Assembly: GCA_023261525.1 (NCBI GenBank)
Contig: JAHFOU010000107.1
Span: forward strand, 1-7,398
Reading direction: 5' to 3'
Origin: Planctomycetota bacterium
Lineage (GTDB): Bacteria > Planctomycetota > SBBH01 > JAHFOU01
Length of the DNA: 7,398 nt
This document shows, piece by piece, positions 5,535 through 7,398 of the stretch. The notes under the pieces were generated by a model. That model did no database searches. It worked only from the letters and a program-made list of their open reading frames with translations, and was not told where the DNA came from. Position 1 is the stretch's first letter; each line of letters begins with the position of its first letter. Both the position numbers and the translations under genes were made by a program.

Positions 5535-6254
5535 ATGTCCACCTTCTCCGGCCTCAACGCCTCGGCCTCCGCCCTCCAGAGCGTCCTGGTCCGCCAGGAC
5601 ATCACGTCCAACAACGTCGCCAACGCCCTGACCGCCGGCTTCAAGCGCTCCCGGGCCCTGAACGCCGAGCGCGCCGGCGGCGGCACCGACATCGCCGAGA
5701 TCTCCCGGGACTATTCCCAGGGGCCGATGGAGGTCGCCACCAACGCCTTCGACCTGGGCATCCAGGGCGAGGGCTTCTTCAAGGTCCAGACGCCCAACGG
5801 GGTGGGCTATGTCCGCGCGGGCCTCTTCGGCCTGGACAAGAACCGCGAGCTGGTCACCCCCCAGGGCTTCAAGCTCTCGCCCTCCGTCCAGATCCCGGCC
5901 GACGCCACCGGCTTCGCCGTCGGCAAGGACGGCCGCGTGATGGCCTTCCGTCCGGGCGGGGTCCAGGAGGAGGTCGGGCAGATCACCCTCTCGCGCTTCC
6001 CCAGCCCAGGAGGGCTCCTCCAGGCCGGCGGCGGGGTGCTCGCGCCCTTCCCCTCCGCCGGGATCCCGCGGGACGGGATTCCCGGGACCCCGGGTTTCGG
6101 GGAGCTGGGGACGGGGATGCTGGAATCCTCCAACGTGGACCTGGGCCAGGAGATGGTGGACGGGATCGTGAACCTGCGCGCCTTCCAGGTGAACGCCCGC
6201 ATGATCCGCGCCCAGGACCAGATGCTGGGGACCCTGCTCGACATCCGCCGCTAG
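5535..6254 (+). CDS. Flagellar hook-basal body rod protein, FlgF/FlgG family
   Basis: A 239-residue protein of the axial flagellar rod/hook family, whose members are exported by the flagellar type III system and polymerise into the rod crossing the periplasm. The N-terminal rod domain has the hallmark SNNVANALTAGFKRS (25-39). The central QGPMEVATNAFDLGIQGEGF block (62-81) is typical of FlgF/FlgG. The C-terminal SNVDLGQEMVDGIVNLRAF (199-217) with the terminal coiled-coil helix is the Flg_bbr_C domain. It is about 20 residues shorter than typical FlgG (about 260), the missing part lying between the first two blocks. FlgF and FlgG cannot be told apart with confidence. The ATG at 5535 was chosen because homology begins there; an in-frame GTG at 5514 lies upstream of the -10 element. 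No other flagellar gene is in the window, so it stands alone between hisS and a tRNA. Its last codons carry the tRNA promoter. Confidence 0.85.
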   Translation: MSTFSGLNASASALQSVLVRQDITSNNVANALTAGFKRSRALNAERAGGGTDIAEISRDYSQGPMEVATNAFDLGIQGEGFFKVQTPNGVGYVRAGLFGLDKNRELVTPQGFKLSPSVQIPADATGFAVGKDGRVMAFRPGGVQEEVGQITLSRFPSPGGLLQAGGGVLAPFPSAGIPRDGIPGTPGFGELGTGMLESSNVDLGQEMVDGIVNLRAFQVNARMIRAQDQMLGTLLDIRR

Positions 6255-6266
6255 GCTTCCTAGAAT
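6238..6266 (+). promoter_or_regulatory. tRNA-Thr promoter inside the end of the flgF/flgG-like gene
   Basis: The -35 TCGACA (6238-6243), an exact 17-base spacer and the -10 TAGAAT (6261-6266) give five of six matches to each sigma-70 consensus hexamer. Initiation would fall near 6273, about 9 bases before the mature tRNA 5' end. The TAG stop of the flagellar gene lies within the spacer. Confidence 0.7.
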
Positions 6267-6281
6267 CCCATGCGGTTCGAT

Positions 6282-6353
6282 GCTGGCGTAGCTCAGCGGC
6301 AGAGCAGCCGCCTTGTAAGCGGCAGGTCGTTGGTTCGATCCCAACCGCCAGCT
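6282..6353 (+). tRNA. tRNA-Thr (anticodon UGU)
   Basis: A complete cloverleaf can be folded by hand. The acceptor stem GCTGGCG (6282-6288) pairs with CGCCAGC (6346-6352). The D stem is GCTC/GAGC (6291-6294 with 6302-6305) around a 7-base loop. The anticodon stem GCCGC/GCGGC (6307-6311 with 6319-6323) holds loop CTTGTAA, with anticodon TGT at 6314-6316. The variable loop is five bases, and the T stem GTTGG/CCAAC (6329-6333 with 6341-6345) encloses loop TTCGATC. UGU decodes ACA and by wobble other threonine codons. The discriminator base is T (6353) and CCA is not encoded, so a CCA-adding enzyme must complete the end. A short pyrimidine run (TTCTTTCC) follows, too weak to call a terminator, so read-through into the next gene is possible. 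Confidence 0.95.
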
Positions 6354-6394
6354 TTCTTTCCGGAGGGGCGGGGCAGGAAGGAGCGTTCCGAACC

Positions 6395-7276
6395 GTGAGA
6401 AAGGCCCTTCTGCTTGCGCTCCTGGGAGGAGTTGCCCTCCTGACCTGCTGGCTTCAGGCCCGGCACCCTGCGGTACCGGAAAGCCCCTTGCCCGCACCGA
6501 AGGCGCCAGCCTCTTCTCCTTCCTCTTCCAGGCAGGTCGCCCTGCCTGGCGTGAAGGATGTTCCGGCTGCGCCGCTTCCTCCCGCCCTTCCTGCGGCGAA
6601 TCCCCTTGCGGTCTCCCCTGCGCCCATTTCCGATCCGTCCCCGGACGAGGTCGCGGCCGGGATCTGGGAGGCCTGGCTCAAGGGAGAGGGGGCCGGCTCC
6701 TTCGATCCGATGCGCCACGGTGAGATACTGACCCTGCTGAAGCCGGAGATGGCCTCCTTCTTCCTGCGGAAGCTCCGTCAGGCGCAGACGGAGGAGGAAC
6801 GCCGGGCTGCCGTCTTTCTGACCCTCCAGGCCGGAGGACCGGATGCGGAGGGGATGGTCCTGGAGCTCCTGACCGGCGCCTCCCTGGCTCCGGAGCGTCA
6901 GACCCTGGTCGGAACCCTGGCCTCTCTCCCGCTGGGTGGGGGGAGGGTGCCGGTGGGGGAGGCGCTCTACCAGGCGGCGGATCGGGCGACCCTGGCGTCG
7001 TCTCCGGAGGAGAGGATGGCCGCGGCCAGCATCCTGACCGCGCGGGAGACGGACCGGACCCGCACCCTCCTGACGGGGATGGCGGGCACCGATGCCGAAC
7101 CCCGGGTGAAGGCCTGGGCGCTCCAGAGGCTGGCTCAGGTGGGGGATGCCGCCACGCTGGAATACCTGCGTGCCTATCCGAAGCTGGAGGTCGGCTCGGA
7201 CCTGGCCCAGGCCCTGGACCTGGCGATTGCGCAGCTGAAGGGACGGCTGGGCCTGCCGCCCACGCCGAAGGACTGA
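6395..7276 (+). CDS. Exported or membrane-anchored alpha-helical repeat protein, function unknown
   Basis: A 293-residue protein that I cannot assign to a named family. Residues 3-20 (KALLLALLGGVALLTCWL) form a signal peptide or single membrane anchor; the LLTC sequence misses the lipobox because threonine precedes the cysteine. Residues 24-83 are a proline/alanine/serine-rich linker, probably spanning periplasm. From about 84 onward the chain is rich in amphipathic helices. A HEAT-like segment (DAEPRVKAWALQRLAQVGD, roughly 236-254) suggests a scaffold or protein-binding solenoid rather than an enzyme. The GTG at 6395 was chosen because it directly precedes the hydrophobic segment and has a Shine-Dalgarno (AAGGAG, 6378-6383) 11 bases upstream; extending the frame further would run through the tRNA. 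No promoter is visible between the tRNA and this gene, so it may be read from the tRNA promoter. The stop is 4 bases before the TIGR02147 gene, implying co-transcription. Confidence 0.7.
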   Translation: MRKALLLALLGGVALLTCWLQARHPAVPESPLPAPKAPASSPSSSRQVALPGVKDVPAAPLPPALPAANPLAVSPAPISDPSPDEVAAGIWEAWLKGEGAGSFDPMRHGEILTLLKPEMASFFLRKLRQAQTEEERRAAVFLTLQAGGPDAEGMVLELLTGASLAPERQTLVGTLASLPLGGGRVPVGEALYQAADRATLASSPEERMAAASILTARETDRTRTLLTGMAGTDAEPRVKAWALQRLAQVGDAATLEYLRAYPKLEVGSDLAQALDLAIAQLKGRLGLPPTPKD

Positions 7277-7280
7277 TCCC

Positions 7281-7398
7281 ATGCCCCGCACCCTCCCCAA
7301 GGTCACGGACTACGCCGACTACCGGCGCTTCCTGCAGGACCACTACGACTTCCGCAAGCGCCAGGACCCTGCGTTCTCCTACGGTGCCTTCGCCAAGC
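7281..7398 (+). CDS. TIGR02147-family protein, N-terminal fragment (cut by window edge)
   Basis: The first 39 complete codons are visible. They contain YADYRRFLQDHYDFRK (residues 11-26) and AFSYGAFAK (31-39), the opening signature of the TIGR02147 family (C-terminal part DUF4423). This family is often multi-copy in Fibrobacter, Bdellovibrio-like bacteria and Holophagae. Its function is unknown; an N-terminal helix-turn-helix-like region has suggested a regulatory role, which is not shown here. The ATG at 7281 follows a good Shine-Dalgarno (GAAGGA, 7267-7272) by 8 bases and lies 4 bases after the preceding stop, so the two genes are probably one operon. The assignment rests on a short fragment, but the motif is distinctive. 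Confidence 0.8.
   Translation, partial: MPRTLPKVTDYADYRRFLQDHYDFRKRQDPAFSYGAFAK

Noticed and set aside
6353..6360. Possible terminator after tRNA-Thr
   Set aside because: Only a short broken pyrimidine run follows, with no separate GC hairpin beyond the tRNA itself.
5450..6394. Upstream part of the open frame that contains the helical-repeat protein
   Set aside because: The frame is open by chance through the flagellar gene and tRNA; signal-peptide-like sequence and a Shine-Dalgarno place the start at 6395.
6443..6451. Possible lipobox (LLTC) in the helical-repeat protein
   Set aside because: Threonine directly before the cysteine does not fit the usual Gly/Ala/Ser requirement, so lipoprotein status is not claimed.
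5295..6497. Minus-strand open frame opposite the flagellar gene and tRNA
   Set aside because: It runs through the tRNA, the flagellar gene and the hisS start, with no motif and no independent start signal.
1..7398. CRISPR array, insertion sequence, toxin-antitoxin or defence system
   Set aside because: No spaced direct repeats, transposase motifs, terminal repeats or defence-type domains were seen on either strand.

Overview
The window is a GC-rich, tightly packed stretch of bacterial chromosome with genes on both strands and almost no spacer. The best guess for the source is a member of the Acidobacteriota class Holophagae (Geothrix/Holophaga-like). That guess rests on three things: high GC content, the start of a TIGR02147-family gene at the right edge (a family I associate with Fibrobacter, Bdellovibrio-like bacteria and Holophagae), and a HisRS with the RGxGYYTG form of its signature. 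It is an inference, not a measurement.

Layout from left to right. On the minus strand, a PqqB-like metallo-beta-lactamase-fold protein (110-931) overlaps by ATGA the start of glycyl-tRNA synthetase (1-113, cut by the edge). Divergent from it is a short penicillin-binding-protein-type D-Ala-D-Ala carboxypeptidase with a signal peptide (978-1736). A 95-base AT-richer gap with two inverted repeats and a promoter precedes a three-gene overlapping operon: XdhC-like molybdenum-hydroxylase accessory protein (1832-2671), an 81-residue zinc-ribbon protein (2668-2913) and a glycerate 2-kinase of the GckA/MOFRL family (2913-4202). The operon converges with histidyl-tRNA synthetase (4192-5484, minus), and the two 3' ends overlap by 11 bases. 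Divergent from hisS is an isolated flagellar rod/hook family gene (5535-6254). It is followed by tRNA-Thr(UGU) (6282-6353), an exported or membrane-anchored alpha-helical repeat protein (6395-7276) and the start of the TIGR02147 gene (7281 to the edge).

The gene content is mostly ordinary housekeeping: translation (glyRS, hisRS, tRNA-Thr), cell wall, molybdoenzyme maturation and central carbon metabolism. I see no mobile element, CRISPR array, toxin-antitoxin pair or defence system. The most striking pattern is regulatory. Every gene that appears to head a transcript has a TANNNT -10-like hexamer only 6-15 bases before its start codon and no Shine-Dalgarno sequence, which predicts leaderless or nearly leaderless mRNAs. 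Three genes that follow another gene or the tRNA have good Shine-Dalgarno sequences, and the fourth (gckA) starts by overlapping a stop codon. Secondary points are a metallo-beta-lactamase motif lacking its usual aspartate, a glycerate kinase with an altered central motif, and paired inverted repeats upstream of xdhC.
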